From JBCCDY01 sp039030555 (lineage in GTDB: Bacteria; Bacteroidota; Bacteroidia; Cytophagales; Cyclobacteriaceae): 64,000 nucleotides of DNA. The DNA is taken from assembly GCA_039030555.1 (NCBI GenBank), contig JBCCDY010000001.1, positions 372,001 to 436,000 of the forward strand. The letters are read 5' to 3'. Shown one piece after another: positions 45,163 through 55,200 of the stretch. Below the pieces are notes generated by a model. That model was not told the DNA's origin. It was given only the letters and a program-made list of their open reading frames with translations, and did not search any database. Each line of letters starts with the position of its first letter. The first letter of the stretch is position 1. Both the position numbers and the translations under genes were made by a program.

Positions 45163-45198
45163 AAACAAAAAAACCACGCCCATTTAGGGCATGGTTAA
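45163..45198 (-). terminator. terminator of the tRNA cluster
   Basis: AACCATGCCC / GGGCGTGGTT (minus-strand reading) with a short loop and seven T after it, directly following the tRNA-Leu 3' end. One G-T pair in the stem. Confidence 0.88.
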
Positions 45199-45199
45199 G

Positions 45200-45284
45200 T
45201 ACCAAGGGCGGGACTTGAACCCGCACGGACATAATGTCCATCAGATTTTAAGTCTGACGTGTCTACCAATTCCACCACCTCGGC
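45200..45284 (-). tRNA. tRNA-Leu (TAA)
   Basis: An 85-base class II tRNA with long variable arm. The 5' acceptor strand GCCGAGG pairs with CCTTGGT (two G-T pairs); the anticodon loop CTTAAAA gives TAA; the T-loop is GGGTTCAAGTCCC. No CCA is encoded. It is the last gene of a leftward cluster with tRNA-Gly. Confidence 0.95.
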
Positions 45285-45291
45285 AAGTGAT

Positions 45292-45651
45292 TTAAGAATT
45301 ATGATTTAGCTTTTTCTGAACTGTTTTTCTTGAACTTATAAATATGGATAGTAATTCATTGGCTTCCATTTTCATTGAGTCGATGCCTTTGTAATCTCCT
45401 ACATCATTTAAAAACTCTAACCAGAACATTACCTCATCACACTCTTCAATACAAATACTAAGTTTTGCTAAGAACTCGTTTGCCGAACGAGAGCGACATG
45501 CCGCCCTGTAGTTCGCACCTACTGAAGTTGCTGATTTCAGTAACTGATACCCAAGTACATTGCTATCATAGCCCCTCTCAAGTTTTCTGCAAAATTTATA
45601 AACCTCAACTCCCAAATTCTTAGTCCTTCGTTGAAGCTCCTCTTTCGTCAA
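45292..45651 (-). CDS. S23/IVP-type four-helix-bundle protein between tRNAs
   Basis: A 119-residue protein of the four-helix-bundle family first known from intervening sequences in 23S rRNA genes. Family marks are VYKFCRKLERGYDSNVLGYQ, LLKSATSVGANYRAACRSRS, and EFLAKLSICIEECDEVMFWL. The function is unknown; related folds include Avd proteins of retroelements. It lies 8 bases upstream of tRNA-Leu and 32 bases downstream of tRNA-Gly and must be cotranscribed with both. The apparent start is TTG (45651), and no clear ribosome-binding site is seen. Confidence 0.8.
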   Translation of the reverse strand: MTKEELQRRTKNLGVEVYKFCRKLERGYDSNVLGYQLLKSATSVGANYRAACRSRSANEFLAKLSICIEECDEVMFWLEFLNDVGDYKGIDSMKMEANELLSIFISSRKTVQKKLNHNS

Positions 45652-45683
45652 TCTTTAAATCTAAAATCTTCAATCTGAAATAG

Positions 45684-45746
<63 letters not shown>

Positions 45747-45756
<10 letters not shown>

Positions 45757-45998
45757 TTTTCATCAATAAGCTTTTCAATATATTTTCTACTTTTTTTCTT
45801 TTTGATTTCTAATTCTCTACGATTTGCTTCAAGTTTCGATATATATTTTTCAAAATACACGATTTTCCAAGGCCCCTTGTTTTTTGTAGATCGTACTCTT
45901 CCATCGTTATGATATTTGAGTCTTTCTTTTAAATTATGAGTATGGCCCACATAATATCTTTGATTGGATTCAGAGATTAGAATGTAAGTATAAAACAT
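45747..45998 (-). CDS. single-domain GIY-YIG nuclease
   Basis: An 83-residue GIY-YIG protein of the UPF0213/YhbQ type. The fold starts with FYTYILISESNQRYYVGHTH (the GIY...YIG strands in the form YTY...YVG), the catalytic Arg is in NLKERLKYHN, and the Glu/Asn metal-site region is KYISKLEANRREL. A basic C-terminal tail follows. Its last codons and stop lie inside the tRNA-Gly gene, and a 20-base piece of the tRNA 5' region is repeated beyond its start (46071-46090). This suggests a mobile gene tied to the tRNA. Confidence 0.85.
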
Positions 45999-46023
45999 AT
46001 CAATAAGTCAAAGAACTTAAGCA

Positions 46024-46084
46024 ACCCTCCCGACAATAGTCGGGATGCTCTACCTCCCGAAATTTCGGGATGAGCTACTTTCGC
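46024..46084 (-). pseudogene. tRNA-Gly 5' fragment with inserted palindromes
   Basis: Read on the minus strand: GCGAAAGTAGCTCA as in tRNA-Gly, then a 16-bp palindrome (TCCCGAAATTTCGGGA) where the D-loop should be, GGTAGAGCA as in the tRNA, then a second palindrome (TCCCGACTATTGTCGGGA) where the anticodon arm should be. The 3' half is absent. It lies just upstream of the GIY-YIG gene. Confidence 0.75.
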
Positions 46085-46136
46085 TTTTCAAAATGGATCG
46101 CAAAGATAATGATGATGTACAAATTGTCAATAACAA

Positions 46137-47063
46137 TTATGAACTAATATTAAATGCAGCATCAAAATTTAAAATCAGGGAAGCCGTGATACTCCTGAAT
46201 TGCCAGTCATTTATTCCATGCTGATATCCTAACTTTAAATCATACTTACCTAATTTTTTTATTCCTTCAATTCGCCAGAGCACCGGATCGTCTCCATTAT
46301 CTTTCCAACCTGCATAGCCTACCAGCGAGCTGGAGAACATGTATTTTTCAGAATCATAGTCAACACCTACTCCAAACATGGTTGCGTCATTTTGCGGAAG
46401 TACGACATCATATGTTTGCCAGGAGTAAAAGCCCAATTGGCCATAAGGCCTAATGGTTCTGTTCTCATCCAGCTTAATATCCTTTCCTAATGATGCATCA
46501 AAAAAGTAACCTGGTGAGTCTGTAAAACGTCCATTTTCTACATTCTCACCCGAGGCCGTTTTAACCGATCCTCTAACCATGAGATCAGGCCATCCTTTTT
46601 TCTCTTTCAAAATCTGAACTTCAAAACCATAGTAAACATCTCCTGTCTGAGTTCCTGAGCTTTCGAAAAACTCATCTTCGATGTTTCTTCTCGTTTGCTC
46701 ATCTCTAGTAAGATTAAAAAACTCAACAGGAACAAACTGAACATGGATTGCAATTCGATCTGCCAATACCACGTAATTCAGATTCGTTATAAAGCTCTGA
46801 GTATCGTCACCTTCACTGAAACTGCCCGTCCAGCCAGCCTCCAACCTTGATCTGCTACTCACCTTCCCTTTTCCTATTTCCGGAACAGGCAAAGCATTGG
46901 GGCCCAGGAAATTAGGAGCTATTGGAATTTGCTGAATTTGCCTAATCCTTCTAAGCTCCTCTGCATCGGCAATGGGCACTGTCTGCGCGTTAAGGTCTGG
47001 TATGAGAAGCCAGAGTAGAGAAAGGCCCAGTAATTTCCATTTGTAATTTAAAGGCTTAGTCAT
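46137..47063 (-). CDS. outer-membrane beta-barrel protein, unknown
   Basis: A 308-residue protein with a signal peptide (about 1-26, LLGLSLLWLLIPDLNAQ). After a Pro-rich linker (PIAPNFLGPNALPVPEIGKG) the remainder has about ten amphipathic strands typical of barrels (RLEAGWTGSFS, YYGFEVQI, RPYGQLGFYSW, GVGVDYDSEKYMF, LKLGYQHGIN, ITASLILNF). The size fits a 10-14-strand barrel. There is no known domain. It is divergent from the M14 peptidase gene, with an 84-base shared promoter region. Role unknown. Confidence 0.7.
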   Translation of the reverse strand: MTKPLNYKWKLLGLSLLWLLIPDLNAQTVPIADAEELRRIRQIQQIPIAPNFLGPNALPVPEIGKGKVSSRSRLEAGWTGSFSEGDDTQSFITNLNYVVLADRIAIHVQFVPVEFFNLTRDEQTRRNIEDEFFESSGTQTGDVYYGFEVQILKEKKGWPDLMVRGSVKTASGENVENGRFTDSPGYFFDASLGKDIKLDENRTIRPYGQLGFYSWQTYDVVLPQNDATMFGVGVDYDSEKYMFSSSLVGYAGWKDNGDDPVLWRIEGIKKLGKYDLKLGYQHGINDWQFRSITASLILNFDAAFNISS

Positions 47064-47147
47064 AAAATCTATACTTTGTTTTTAATTCAATGTCATTTCA
47101 AAAAGTTAATATAGGCGGTTTACTAATCTCTTTTTCGTTCGACTGAT

Positions 47148-48893
47148 ATGAAAATAAGCTTCTTTCTATTTTTTGCATTCATTATAAGTCATATTACACG
47201 CGCTCAAGAAACGATCTTCGAAAAATCAAATGGCCTGGAAACGGCTACTTATACCGAAGGAATTCAGTTTTATAAGAAGCTCGCTGAGAAATATTCTAGC
47301 GTTAAGTTAAAACCCATAGGGCTAACCGACTCCGGCTCCCCTCTTCATTTAGTGACCTGGACTAAAAAAGGCGCCTCTTTTAATTCGAAAAACACGCCTG
47401 ATCAAATTAAGATCTTGATCAATAATGCTATCCACCCTGGCGAACCCGATGGGGTTGAAGCATCTATGGCTCTAATACGAGATTTAGCAAATGGAAAGAT
47501 TTCATTTGCGGGGTTAGAAAATATAGTGATTGGAGTCGTTCCATTTTACAATATTGGGGGTGTGCTCAATCGAAACGGAAACTCAAGAGTCAATCAAAAT
47601 GGGCCTTTGGAGCACGGGTTTAGAGGAAATTCCAGAAACTACGATCTCAATAGGGATTTTATAAAGATGGATTCCAGAAATGCCGAATCGTTTTCGAAGA
47701 TCTTTCATGGCTTTAATCCAGATATTTTTGTGGACACTCATGTGAGTAATGGTGCCGACTATCAATACACGCTGACTATCATAGAAACACAGAAAGATAA
47801 AATTGGAAAGCCTTTGGGCCATTTTATCCACCATGATATGACCCCTAAGCTGATTTCAAAGCTTGAGAAAGAGGGGGTTCTTAGTGTTCCTTTTGTGAAT
47901 ATTTACGGAAGGGCTCCTGATGAAGGATATCCTCAGTTTATGGATTATCCTCGATATTCCAGCGGATATGCAAGTTTGTTCAATGTCATCTCTTTTATGA
48001 CGGAAGCGCATATGTTGAAGCCTTTCGAACAGAGGGTAAAAGCAACCTATGAATTCTTAAGGCAATTGATTTTTTACTCCTCTGATCATTTGAAAAAGAT
48101 CAAAGCGGCAAGACAGGCGCAGATAGATGCAGGCTTGCAAGCAGACAGTTTACCAACAGATTGGTCATTAAATAGAAAAGATTTTGAAGAAATAAACTTT
48201 AAAGGCTACGAAGCAGAATACAGAAATAGCCCTGTGACGGATACCAAACAACTGTATTACAATCAAAACAACCCTTTTGAGAAAGATATTCCATATTATA
48301 CGGATTATGAGCCTAAGAATTATCGCCACATACCTGAGTACTACATTGTGCCGGAAGCCTGGTTCAGTTCAATAAAGGCTCAGATGGATCATAATCAAAT
48401 TATCTACAAATCGCTTTCTTCGGACTCTTTGTTCAAGGTAGTTGCTTATCGAATCGAATCTTACGAAACTTATAATTCGCCCTATGAGGGGCATTATCCT
48501 CATTATAACACAGAAGTCCGCGAGGAAATAGTAGAAAAAAGTTTCAAAAAGGGGTCTATACTGATATCAACTCGCCAAAATGGACTAAAATATATTTTTT
48601 ATTGCCTGGAGCCTGAAACGACTGACTCTTACTTCAACTGGAATTTTTTCGATACGATCTTACAACGAAAGGAATATTTTTCCTCTTATGTATTCGACCT
48701 GTTGGCTTCAGAAATCCTTAGAGAAAACCCTAACCTAAAAATGCGCTTTGAGGAGAAAAAAGCCACTGATAGTAGCTTTAAGGCCAGTTCTAACCAACAA
48801 CTTGACTTCATTTATAAGAACTCTGTTTACTATGAAGATTCACACCTTTTATATCCTGTATTTAAATCTGTTTCTGGGAAAGTGAATAAGTAA
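47148..48893 (+). CDS. secreted M14-family zinc carboxypeptidase
   Basis: A 581-residue secreted peptidase. Signal peptide 1-19 (ending TRAQ). The M14 zinc site is present: His96 and Glu99 in NAIHPGEPDG, His198 in DTHVSNG, and the catalytic Glu286 in SFMTEAHML. Supporting motifs are NRNGNSRVNQNGP and SRNYDLNRDF, the substrate Arg/Asn region. The C-terminal 250 residues are an accessory domain without clear identity. It should trim C-terminal residues from extracellular peptides for nutrition. Starts at ATG 47148. No operon partner; gldJ follows after a 138-base gap. Confidence 0.88.
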   Translation: MKISFFLFFAFIISHITRAQETIFEKSNGLETATYTEGIQFYKKLAEKYSSVKLKPIGLTDSGSPLHLVTWTKKGASFNSKNTPDQIKILINNAIHPGEPDGVEASMALIRDLANGKISFAGLENIVIGVVPFYNIGGVLNRNGNSRVNQNGPLEHGFRGNSRNYDLNRDFIKMDSRNAESFSKIFHGFNPDIFVDTHVSNGADYQYTLTIIETQKDKIGKPLGHFIHHDMTPKLISKLEKEGVLSVPFVNIYGRAPDEGYPQFMDYPRYSSGYASLFNVISFMTEAHMLKPFEQRVKATYEFLRQLIFYSSDHLKKIKAARQAQIDAGLQADSLPTDWSLNRKDFEEINFKGYEAEYRNSPVTDTKQLYYNQNNPFEKDIPYYTDYEPKNYRHIPEYYIVPEAWFSSIKAQMDHNQIIYKSLSSDSLFKVVAYRIESYETYNSPYEGHYPHYNTEVREEIVEKSFKKGSILISTRQNGLKYIFYCLEPETTDSYFNWNFFDTILQRKEYFSSYVFDLLASEILRENPNLKMRFEEKKATDSSFKASSNQQLDFIYKNSVYYEDSHLLYPVFKSVSGKVNK

Positions 48894-48979
48894 GGACAAT
48901 TAATGGAAGCTGGTTGTCGTTGAAAATTAGAATATCATAAGCTATTGTTCATTCTCAGAATAGTTGTATTATTGAATTG

Positions 48980-49011
48980 TTTGAATAAATAGCTAGTATT
49001 CATTAGCTTTA
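48980..49011 (+). promoter_or_regulatory. Bacteroidota-type promoter of gldJ
   Basis: TTTG at 48980-48983 and TAGCTTT at 49004-49010, separated by 20 bases, resemble the -33 TTTG and -7 TAnnTTTG elements of Bacteroidota. The predicted start lies about 15 bases before the gldJ ATG. Confidence 0.45.
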
Positions 49012-49031
49012 ACTTGTTAAACAGCGTAGTT

Positions 49032-50270
49032 ATGAATTATAAGGTGTTAACTGCTAAGACTCTGGCGGCCGCAGTGGCTGTTGGTTTTCTTTTATCTTCC
49101 TGTGGTCAAACCCAACCGACGAGTGTTACGCCGGGTGCGGTCAGTACTGCAACAGGTCTGGAATACAATTCCGATGAGGGCTTCCAGGTCAATGAGTATC
49201 GTGGTCAGCCTGATGGGCCTAATTTGGTCTTCATAGAAGGTGGGCGTTCTACTCTAGGTTCTTTTGAAGAGGACATTTACAACTCCAGGGATAATCTTGA
49301 AAGAACGGTGACTGTAGCATCCTTTTACATGGATGAAACAGAAGTTGCCAATATTCACTGGTTGGAGTATTTACATTACATCAAATTAGATTCTTCCAGA
49401 GAGTTTTATCAGTCTGCTTTGCCTGATACCACAGTTTGGGCTAAAGAGTTGGCTTTTAATGATCCTTACGTAGATCATTATTTGAGATATCCTGGTTTCA
49501 GGTATTTCCCAATCGTAGGCGTAAGCTGGTTACAGGCTACGGATTACTGCTCATGGAGAACTTCAGTGGTAAATTTCAAATTGGCTGAAGAAGCTGGTGT
49601 GGATTACGAAGGTGCTGAGGGCCAGGGTGGAAGAATTCCACTAGAAACTGGTGTAGTCCTACCTTCCTACAGACTTCCTACGGAAGCAGAATGGGAATAT
49701 GCAGCTACTGCCTTAATCGGAACCCAGTGGTTAGATGAAAACCAAACACACCAAAGACTTTATCCTTGGGATGGTCATTCATTAAGAAATCCTTACGGAA
49801 AACAAATGGGTACTTTCCTAACCAACTTCAAAAGGGGTAGAGGTGATTATGCTGGTATTGCGGGGAAACTGAATGATGGTGCCATGATTACATCTTATGT
49901 GTATGAGTATCCACCAAATGAATTTGGTTTATATAATATCGGTGGAAACGTAAGTGAGTGGGTACAGGATATTTACAGACCTTTGTCTTTCCAGGATTTT
50001 GAAGATCTTAACCCAATCAGAAGAAACGGATTCCTTGATGAGGCTGCTACTGCAGATGATCCAACGAGAGGTTATTATGAAAATGAATACAAAAACCCAA
50101 CAAACTTTACTTCATTAATTACGAATAGCATTCGGGTGTATAAAGGAGCAAGTTGGAATGATATTGCGTATTGGGTATCTCCAGGAACAAGACGCTTTCT
50201 TGAACAAGACTCATCAACATCTACCATAGGTTTTAGATGTGCAATGATAAGAGCAGGAACTAACAAATAA
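49032..50270 (+). CDS. gldJ: gliding motility lipoprotein GldJ
   Basis: A 412-residue lipoprotein from ATG 49032; TTG 49014 is an upstream frame extension without support. The lipobox is FLLSSC (Cys24). The body is a formylglycine-generating-enzyme-like fold: NLVFIEGGRSTLGSFEED, FYMDETEVANIHWLEYLHYI, ALPDTTVWAKELAFND, YFPIVGVSWLQATDYCSWR, YRLPTEAEWEYAA, GNVSEWVQDIYR, GFRCAMI. The pattern matches GldJ better than GldK. GldJ is a structural lipoprotein of the gliding/type IX secretion machinery and the FGE catalytic cysteines are not expected. A strong terminator follows, so it is monocistronic. Confidence 0.88.
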   Translation: MNYKVLTAKTLAAAVAVGFLLSSCGQTQPTSVTPGAVSTATGLEYNSDEGFQVNEYRGQPDGPNLVFIEGGRSTLGSFEEDIYNSRDNLERTVTVASFYMDETEVANIHWLEYLHYIKLDSSREFYQSALPDTTVWAKELAFNDPYVDHYLRYPGFRYFPIVGVSWLQATDYCSWRTSVVNFKLAEEAGVDYEGAEGQGGRIPLETGVVLPSYRLPTEAEWEYAATALIGTQWLDENQTHQRLYPWDGHSLRNPYGKQMGTFLTNFKRGRGDYAGIAGKLNDGAMITSYVYEYPPNEFGLYNIGGNVSEWVQDIYRPLSFQDFEDLNPIRRNGFLDEAATADDPTRGYYENEYKNPTNFTSLITNSIRVYKGASWNDIAYWVSPGTRRFLEQDSSTSTIGFRCAMIRAGTNK

Positions 50271-50287
50271 GAAATTTTAATATATTG

Positions 50288-50323
50288 AAAAGCCTGCCCT
50301 GATTACTCAGGGCAGGCTTTTTT
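50288..50323. terminator. bidirectional terminator between gldJ and comF
   Basis: A 12-bp perfect stem (AAGCCTGCCCTG / CAGGGCAGGCTT) with a six-base loop; seven T on the right serve gldJ and flanking A-rich sequence on the left partly serves the converging comF gene, whose stop lies within the T-run. Confidence 0.92.
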
Positions 50324-50993
50324 ATGCTCTAGCTATACAGGCGATACTGACTGATTCAGCTTTATTCGTTTTTAGATAATCATAAGCCGATAATACGGTA
50401 GAGCCGGTCGTTACCACATCATCCACCAACAAAATCCTTTTACCTTTAATCACAGCTGATTTTTCTTTGATGGAGAATATGCCTCGAACATTTTCTATAC
50501 GCGAGACTTTTGATTTTGCAGTCTGGGTTTCGGTTACAGAAATCCGATAAAGAATATTCATCCTGGTAGGTATTTTTAGTTTTTCAGATATTCCTTTTGC
50601 AATTTTTGCACTCTGATTATATCCTCTTTTCCTCTCTTTTGACTTATGTAGTGGTATCGGTATTATTAGATCGAATGGAGGTAAACTGTCCGATGCTTTT
50701 ATTCTCTCAGCGAGCCAATTTCCCAACAGTTCCCCTATCTCGGGTTCATTTTTGTATTTCAGCTTATGAATGAGGGCTTGAGCCTTTCCTTTGTTTATAA
50801 AATTGAAAAGAGGGAAGAAGAATTCTCCTTCTTTCAAGTTGTTTTTCAGTTTTGAGGAGGGGTTGAAATCAGAAAATGATAAATCTGATTTGCAGATCGT
50901 ACAAATTATATTTTCCGACCTTAATAGAGAACGATTACAGCTAGGACATATATTTGGAAAGAAAAGTCCAATAAAATCGTTTAATACATTCAA
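50322..50993 (-). CDS. comF: ComF-family phosphoribosyltransferase-like protein
   Basis: A 223-residue ComF/GntX homologue, needed for natural transformation in several bacteria. Two zinc-type cysteine pairs (CPSC at 16-19 and CTIC at 31-34) precede a phosphoribosyltransferase fold with LIIPIPLHKSKERKRGYNQS and the PRPP motif ILLVDDVVTTGSTV. It is complete. It converges with gldJ through a shared terminator and diverges from a small conserved gene with only 18 bases between start codons, so their promoters overlap the neighbour's coding sequence. Confidence 0.9.
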   Translation of the reverse strand: MNVLNDFIGLFFPNICPSCNRSLLRSENIICTICKSDLSFSDFNPSSKLKNNLKEGEFFFPLFNFINKGKAQALIHKLKYKNEPEIGELLGNWLAERIKASDSLPPFDLIIPIPLHKSKERKRGYNQSAKIAKGISEKLKIPTRMNILYRISVTETQTAKSKVSRIENVRGIFSIKEKSAVIKGKRILLVDDVVTTGSTVLSAYDYLKTNKAESVSIACIARA

Positions 50994-51011
50994 TTGCCCT
51001 ATAATTAAATT

Positions 51012-51365
51012 ATGTATAGTAAAGACCTGGAATTACAAAGGCGATGGTCTTCTTTAACGAAAGATATCGAATCACTTATTAATAAGAGGCCTAAAGACCT
51101 GAATAGCGTTTTATTTCTTATAGGAGTAAATGAATTAGGCCGAGGAAAGAAGAATTTTTCCAAAGAAGAAAAACAAGACCTAATGCACATTGGTATTTGT
51201 AAAGCTCTAAGTTTTTCGGGCTTTTACGAATTAGAAGGGTTAGATGAAGAGGGTTGGCCTCACTGGAAACTCATAAAAAAATTACCGCATTTCGATCTAA
51301 TGGAGCAAGAGAAGTTTTTAAAAATGCACATTATAGAGTATTTCGAAAATGAAATATTCAATTGA
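51012..51365 (+). CDS. conserved hypothetical protein
   Basis: A 117-residue soluble protein without a signal peptide. The sequence (LNSVLFLIGVNELGRGKKNF, SKEEKQDLMHIGICKALSFS, GFYELEGLDEEGWPHWKLIK) is mostly helical and looks like a single folded domain; I recognise it as a conserved Bacteroidota hypothetical but know no function. It is 15 bases upstream of the exonuclease III gene and likely cotranscribed, which hints at DNA metabolism at most. Confidence 0.7.
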   Translation: MYSKDLELQRRWSSLTKDIESLINKRPKDLNSVLFLIGVNELGRGKKNFSKEEKQDLMHIGICKALSFSGFYELEGLDEEGWPHWKLIKKLPHFDLMEQEKFLKMHIIEYFENEIFN

Positions 51366-51380
51366 TAAGCAGATCTTGAA

Positions 51381-52145
51381 ATGAAAATCGTTAGCTATAA
51401 TATAAATGGTATTAGGGCCGCAATAGGGAAGGGCTTTATAGAGTGGTTGGAGTCTGAGAAGCCTGATATTGTTTGCCTTCAGGAGGTAAAAGCACTTCAG
51501 GAGCAAGTTAATTTATTCGAAATTCAGGGAATGGGATACCATATCGAATGGTTTTCCGCAGAAAAGAAGGGTTATAGTGGAGTCGCCATACTTTCAAAAC
51601 CTAAACCCAAACATGTGCATATTGGTGTTGATAATGAAATGTATGACAAAGAAGGAAGATGCATAAGGCTCGATTTTGAAGGTTTTTCCGTTATAAGCGT
51701 ATATATGCCATCCGGTTCAAGCGGTGACCTACGGCAGGAATTCAAATTTAACTGGCTTCATTATTTTTTCAATTACATATCAAAACTGAAAAAAGATTAT
51801 CCAAACCTCATTATCTGTGGAGATTATAATATTTGTCATCAGACCATCGACATACACGACCCTGTTCGAAATAAAAATTCGTCCGGTTTCTTACCGGAAG
51901 AACGTGAATGGATGGGGAAATTTATAGACAGCGGGTTCATTGATAGTTTCAGGCATATCAACAAAGAGCCTCACCATTATTCCTGGTGGTCGTATCGTGC
52001 AAATGCCAGAACAAACAACAAAGGTTGGCGAATTGACTATAATATGGTTTCTAAAAATCTGGAAGAGAAGATAGCAGATGCCCGAATTTTAAAAGATGCT
52101 TTTCATTCAGACCATTGTCCTGTTATGGTAAAAATGAATTTCTAA
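51381..52145 (+). CDS. xth: exodeoxyribonuclease III / AP endonuclease
   Basis: A 254-residue member of the ExoIII/APE1 family that cleaves DNA at abasic sites in base-excision repair. Active-site motifs are intact: SYNINGIRAA (Asn), DIVCLQEVKA (catalytic Glu), the YMPSGS loop, GDYNICHQTIDIHDP (Asp/Asn), and the terminal DAFHSDHCPVMV (Asp-His). Length is typical. A 15-base gap joins it with the preceding hypothetical gene. Confidence 0.94.
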   Translation: MKIVSYNINGIRAAIGKGFIEWLESEKPDIVCLQEVKALQEQVNLFEIQGMGYHIEWFSAEKKGYSGVAILSKPKPKHVHIGVDNEMYDKEGRCIRLDFEGFSVISVYMPSGSSGDLRQEFKFNWLHYFFNYISKLKKDYPNLIICGDYNICHQTIDIHDPVRNKNSSGFLPEEREWMGKFIDSGFIDSFRHINKEPHHYSWWSYRANARTNNKGWRIDYNMVSKNLEEKIADARILKDAFHSDHCPVMVKMNF

Positions 52146-52200
52146 TAGAATTATCTAATCCCCAATGACGTTAAATCGTTTATAAGTTAAATTGTAGTCT

Positions 52201-55200
52201 ATGGAGGTATCCGGATTTGAGGGAATTAAGCTTCAACTGAGAAGTTACAAGAAGAAATACTACAAGAATCTAATTATTAGAGGTAGCCTGATATCATCAG
52301 CCTTATTGATAAGCCTCTTCCTGATTATCAATTTCCTTGAGTTTAATTTCTGGTTCAACTCAAGCACCCGAACAGTTTTACTGTTTTTATACCTCTTCAT
52401 TCTGGGTTTTGTATTGTTTACGCTGGTCGTTAAGCCTTTGATCTTTCTTATTGATAATAAAAAGCAGTTAAGTGATGAAGAAGCTGCAGTTCAAATAGGA
52501 AAATACTTTCCAGAAGTAAAAGATAAACTACTGAATATCATTCAGTTAAGCAATACAAATAGTGATCAGAATACTTTAATTAAAGCGAGCATTGGACAAA
52601 AGTCTTCTGAAATTTCGGTTGTTCCTTTTTCAACAGCGATTGACCTATCTAAGAACAAAAAGTTCCTGAAATACTTAACCGCCCCGCTATTGGCAACGAT
52701 TATCATCTTACTATTTGTGCCTCAGCTAATAACAGAAAGCAGTACGCGGATCATTTCTTTTAGAGAAGAGTTCGAGCCTGAAAAACCGTTCTCTTTCGAT
52801 TTGAGGAGTGATAAACTTCAGGTATTTAGAAATGAGGATTTTTTGATAGAAATGGATTTAAAAGGTAAAGCCGTACCTGATAAAGTGAAACTGTTGCTTG
52901 ACAATTCCGAGGTCAGGTTGTCAAATCCGGATGGTTATAGTTTTGAATATAAACTGAGCAATGTTCAGTTTCCAAGAGCGTTTCAGTTTGAAGCAGCTGG
53001 ATATAGGTCTAAAATATATCAACTGGAAGTAATAGACCGGCCGAAAATCAGGAATTTCCAAATCCAGCTTGATTACCCAGATTATACAGGAAAAACATCG
53101 GAAGTTATTGAGAATAATACTGTTTTTTCGGTGCCGGAAGGAACGTCTGTTGACGTAGTACTTAAGACATTTAAAACGAATGAAATAGAAGTTTATAAAA
53201 ACAAAGAGCTTTATAAAAAGGCCGAAGACACTGATAACGAGGCTTTTACGTTTTCGGATAAGATCCTTAAGCCTTCCGCGTACGATGTTGAATTACTCAA
53301 CGAATACGGAAAGAACAATGAAAAAATAAAACTCAATTTTGAAGCCATTGAAGACCGGTACCCTAAAATAGAATTCAACAGGATAGAGGATACTATATTA
53401 TACAATAACGTTCTTCTAGGCGGTAACATCAATGATGATTACGGAATAACAGACCTATCGTTATTCTACGCGAAGAATGGGCAGGATTATAAACGTTTAT
53501 CTCTGAAATTCAGCACTAAAAACCTTACGCAAAATTTCTTTTACAACTGGGAGCTGAACGATCTTGGTTTTACGGAAGAAGATAAAATTACGTACTACAT
53601 CCAGGTAACAGATAATGACGCTGTGAATGGAAAAAAAACAACCAAAACAGGTGTGTATACCTTTAAGGTCCCTAGCAAGAAGGAGGTAAGAGATGAGATA
53701 GAAAAAAACTCAGAACAAGCTGAAAATCAGATAGATAAGATTATTGAAGACGCTAAGGAACTTAACGAAAAGCTGAAAGAAGCCGAAGAAAGTTTAAGAG
53801 GAGAAAAACAGCTTGACTGGAAAGATGAAAAGCTTATCTCTGACCTGATCAAAAAAAAGGAGGAGATCACAAAGGAACTGGAAGAGCTTCAGAAACAAAA
53901 CGAACTCAACAATCTAAAGAGAGAGCGTTTTAATGAACAGCAAGAGCGGATAAAAGAGAAAGCTGAGCAACTTCAGGAATTAATGGACGAACTACTCGAC
54001 GAGGAAACCAAAAAGTTGTACGACGAGCTTAAAAAACTCCTAGAGCAACAAGACAAAGAAGATATTCAGGATGCCCTGCAAGAACTACAGAAAAAGGAAG
54101 GTGATCTGGAGAATGAACTGGAGAGGGCTTTAGAACTCTTTAAAAAAATGCAGTTCGAATATAAACTTGAAGAAACCATCCAGGACTTAAATGAACTGGC
54201 AGAAAAACAACAAGAACTTTCCGAAGAAACACAAAGCAAAGAATCTGATTTAGAGAAGGTTAAAGAGAAACAGGAAGAGATTGGAAAGGAATACGATGAG
54301 GTAAAAGAGGAGTTAGATCAGCTCAACGAGTTGAATAATGAGCTTAAAAGACCGGAACCGCTTCAGGATACGGAAGAAGAAAAATCAGCAATTGAAGAAA
54401 ATCTTTCGGAAAGTAAAGAACAATTAGATAACAGTAAGCGGAAGAAGGCATCGCAATCACAGCAACAGTCATCCGAGTCCATGCAACAACTATCTAAGAA
54501 ATTGCAGCAGATGCAAGCTAATATGGAAACGGTTATGCTACAGGAGAATATTCAAAACTTAAGAGATATTGTAGATAACCTTGTAAAGCTATCTTTCGAA
54601 CAGGAACGAATATTATCGGAATTTAGTAACGTAAACCAAAGTGACCCCAGATTCGTACAATTGTCACAAGATCAGTTGAAGTTAAGAGAGGATTCCAGAA
54701 TTGTGCAAGACAGCTTAATGTCTTTAGCAAGCCGTATTTTCCAAATACAAAGTTTTATAACAAGAGAGGTTACAGAAATGACCTCGAAAATTGAATCCAG
54801 CCTTCAGGCTATAAAAGAAAGAAAAAAGAGGGAAGCCGTTGTAAATCAGCAGTTTGCGATGACCTCAATAAATAATCTTGCTATTTTATTGGACGATGTA
54901 CTCCAACAAATGCAGATGCAGATGGCTGAGTCTATGGGAATGCAATCTGGCCAACCTCAGAAAGGAAACCAGCCTACACCAAGCCTCTCTGAACTTCAGG
55001 AGCAGCTAAACCAACAAATCGAAAGCCTTAAGAAAGGAGGGAAATCAGGTCGTGAGTTATCGCAGGAATTAGCAAAATTGGCGTCAGAGCAGGAAAAACT
55101 AAGAAAAATGTTAGAACAACAGGGGAAGAAAAGTGGCAGTAAATCGCTGGAAGGGGAAGAAGGAGAGAGCGGGGCTGGAGGAAATCTTCAGGACATCATT

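Noticed and set aside
49032..50270. Formylglycine-generating enzyme (sulfatase activator)
   Set aside because: The fold is shared, but the lipobox and the sequence order fit GldJ, a structural lipoprotein; no sulfatase gene is near.
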